NCBI GenBank assembly: GCA_021775735.1
Contig: JAJFHG010000005.1
Span: forward strand, 86,999-150,998
DNA length: 64,000 nucleotides
Direction: 5' to 3'
Source: Hyphomicrobiaceae bacterium
Lineage (GTDB): Bacteria; Pseudomonadota; Alphaproteobacteria; Rhizobiales; Hyphomicrobiaceae
Program-made: the position numbers and the translations under genes
The notes under the pieces: generated by a model
Seen by the model: only the letters and a program-made list of their open reading frames with translations
Told to the model about the DNA's origin: nothing
Databases searched by the model: none
Shown here: positions 62,705 to 64,000 of the stretch, one piece after another
Numbering within the stretch: the stretch's first letter is position 1
How the letters are laid out: each line of letters starts with the position of its first letter

Positions 62705-63637
62705 ATGAAGATTGTCGCGGGCAACTCCAATCGCCCGCTTGCTGAAGCGATCGGGAAGTACCTTGACAAGCCTTTGACCAAAGGGTTGGTCAAGCGTTTT
62801 GCGGATCTGGAAATTTTCGTCGAGATCCAAGAGAATGTACGCGGTCAGGACGTGTTTATTGTCCAGTCAACATCATTTCCTGCCAATGACAACTTGATGG
62901 AACTGTTGATCCTGATCGATGCGTTAAAACGCTCGTCAGCACAGCGAGTTACCGCTGTCATCCCGTATTATGGGTATGCCAGACAGGATCGCAAACCAGG
63001 ACCGCGCACACCGATCTCAGCCAAGCTCGTTGCCAACTTATTGGAACGCGCAGGTGTCGACCGTGTTTTAACGCTTGATCTTCACGCTGGACAGATCCAG
63101 GGTTTCTTCGACATTCCAACCGACAACTTGTTTGCAGCGCCAATATTTGCACGCGATATTCAGGAAAACTCCGACACCAAAGGTGTTGTCATTGTTTCAC
63201 CTGATGTCGGTGGTGTTGTGCGCGCGCGTGCACTTGCCAAACGCATTAAAGCGCCAATTGCGATTTGTGATAAGCGTCGTGAAAAAGCAGGCGTTTCCGA
63301 AGTCATGAATGTCATTGGTGAAGTTGCTGGTAAACGCTGCATCCTCATTGACGATATTGTCGATTCCGGCGGCACGCTGGTGAACGCTGCAGAAGCCCTT
63401 TTAAAAAACGGTGCAACTGATGTTCAAGCCTATATCACGCACGGTGTCTTATCAGGCGGAGCTGTCAGCCGCGTGCAGAATTCACCTCTTGAATCGCTGG
63501 TCATTACCGACTCGATCATGCCGACAGAAGCCATCAGGGCGGCCGACAATATCCGCGTGCTTTCGATTGCGGGCCTGATTGGGGAGGCGATATCACGGAC
63601 GGCGCGCTCTGAAAGCGTCTCCAGCCTTTTCTACTAA
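62705..63637 (+). CDS. prs: Ribose-phosphate pyrophosphokinase
   Basis: 310 residues from ATG 62705; the longer frame to 62660 adds 15 unsupported residues. It makes PRPP from ribose 5-phosphate. Visible are the ATP-binding [20 protein letters not shown], the [14 protein letters not shown] block and the PRPP loop [15 protein letters not shown]. It precedes the ribosomal protein L25 gene, a common alphaproteobacterial order. Confidence 0.95.
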   Translation: MKIVAGNSNRPLAEAIGKYLDKPLTKGLVKRFADLEIFVEIQENVRGQDVFIVQSTSFPANDNLMELLILIDALKRSSAQRVTAVIPYYGYARQDRKPGPRTPISAKLVANLLERAGVDRVLTLDLHAGQIQGFFDIPTDNLFAAPIFARDIQENSDTKGVVIVSPDVGGVVRARALAKRIKAPIAICDKRREKAGVSEVMNVIGEVAGKRCILIDDIVDSGGTLVNAAEALLKNGATDVQAYITHGVLSGGAVSRVQNSPLESLVITDSIMPTEAIRAADNIRVLSIAGLIGEAISRTARSESVSSLFY

Positions 63638-63871
63638 GGCGGAGAGACTGAGGCCTGCCTCACCGCGCAAAACTATGAGGCATCATGGTGGGGAGCGCTC
63701 AGCGGACCGCCGAGCCCCCTAGAGCCCTGTTCTCAAATGCCGCGCCAACCTGCGACACCTGCGACCGTTCCCCGTTTGCCATTTTAGGCCACGCCCGTTA
63801 TAACGCCGCCACCTCAGCCGACGGTTGAGGTGCGCTGTGCGGCACCCTTGGAGGCCCAAGCGCTGGATATT

Positions 63872-63891
63872 GGCCCTTAGGGGCCTTTTTT
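63872..63891 (+). terminator. Intrinsic terminator or attenuator before rplY
   Basis: GGCCC (63872-63876), loop TTAG, GGGCC (63881-63885), then TTTTTT (63886-63891). It ends only 15 bp before the L25 start, so it may be an attenuator of rplY as well as the prs terminator. Another 6-bp inverted repeat (ACCTCA ... TGAGGT) lies at about 63808-63829. Confidence 0.7.
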
Positions 63892-63906
63892 CATTGGAGA
63901 AAGCCC

Positions 63907-64000
63907 ATGGCATTCGAGCTCATCGAGCTGAAAGCTACGGCGCGCGAACGTGTCGGCAAGGGGGCCGCACGTCAAGCTCGTCGTGACGGACAGATACCCG
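63907..64000 (+). CDS. rplY: 50S ribosomal protein L25 / Ctc (partial)
   Basis: The first 31 residues only; the gene continues past the right edge. The start MAFELIELKATARERVGKGA is typical of alphaproteobacterial L25/general stress protein Ctc, which binds 5S rRNA. GGAGA lies 7 bp before the ATG. Confidence 0.9.
   Translation, partial: MAFELIELKATARERVGKGAARQARRDGQIP

Noticed and set aside
1..64000. tRNA or rRNA genes, CRISPR arrays, insertion sequences
   Set aside because: No T-loop-like sequence with matching arms, no spaced repeat array and no transposase was seen when reading both strands; a tRNA or Rfam scan would be decisive.

Overview
The window looks like chromosome from an alphaproteobacterium of the Hyphomicrobiales (Rhizobiales) type. 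The evidence is a gene transfer agent (GTA) head cluster of the Rhodobacter/rhizobial kind, a split gafY/gafZ-like regulator pair, a MucR zinc-finger regulator, DUF1491, DUF5330, EipA (DUF1134), a TIGR03808 Tat protein, PetP/PetR-like regulators and the alphaproteobacterial orders lgt-midA-pgeF and prs-rplY. I saw no tRNA or rRNA gene, CRISPR array or insertion sequence.

1-6.9 kb (minus strand): head half of a GTA, running from a small-terminase-like gene through large terminase, portal, prohead protease and major capsid protein to connector, head-closure and tail-terminator genes. The tail genes lie beyond the left edge. A sigma70-like promoter precedes the cluster, and a strong intrinsic terminator sits between the capsid gene and the connector genes. 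7-14.2 kb: YcgN, a class A penicillin-binding protein, a DUF1214/DUF1254-like pair, small alphaproteobacterial proteins (DUF1491, a peptidoglycan-binding protein, an apparently frameshifted DUF5330 gene) and SufE. 14.4-16.8 kb: gafZ-like and gafY-like genes, probable activator and antiterminator of the GTA, followed by a small unknown gene and mucR. 17-24 kb: oligopeptidase B, then a minus-strand operon for a tungsten aldehyde oxidoreductase of the AorABC type (polyferredoxin, W-pterin subunit, FAD subunit) with a MoaD-like protein and an unknown 100-residue protein.

24-40 kb: EipA, then the most unusual gene here, a 785-residue protein joining a type I periplasmic binding domain to a pentameric ligand-gated ion channel. 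A membrane/winged-helix-like protein, CutA, NAD kinase, a degenerate lytic transglycosylase, a CoA-ester lyase, a nitroreductase and a pair of related envelope proteins (one with a VWA domain) follow. 40-50.5 kb: cystathionine beta-lyase, PHA depolymerase, pyroglutamyl peptidase, a Tat-exported right-handed-helix protein, a VpsF-like polysaccharide protein, hydroxypyruvate isomerase, ArfB and a phytoene-desaturase-like flavoprotein. 50.6-64 kb: IlvE, a MarR/response regulator/histidine kinase operon, an aquaglyceroporin with arsenate reductase, ProC, YbjN, UbiK, lgt-midA-pgeF, a lipoprotein, Prs and the start of ribosomal protein L25.

Two systems stand out. One is a GTA whose structural genes and candidate GafYZ-type activators share one locus, with internal terminators an antiterminator could act on. 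The other is a ligand-gated channel that carries its own solute-binding receptor.
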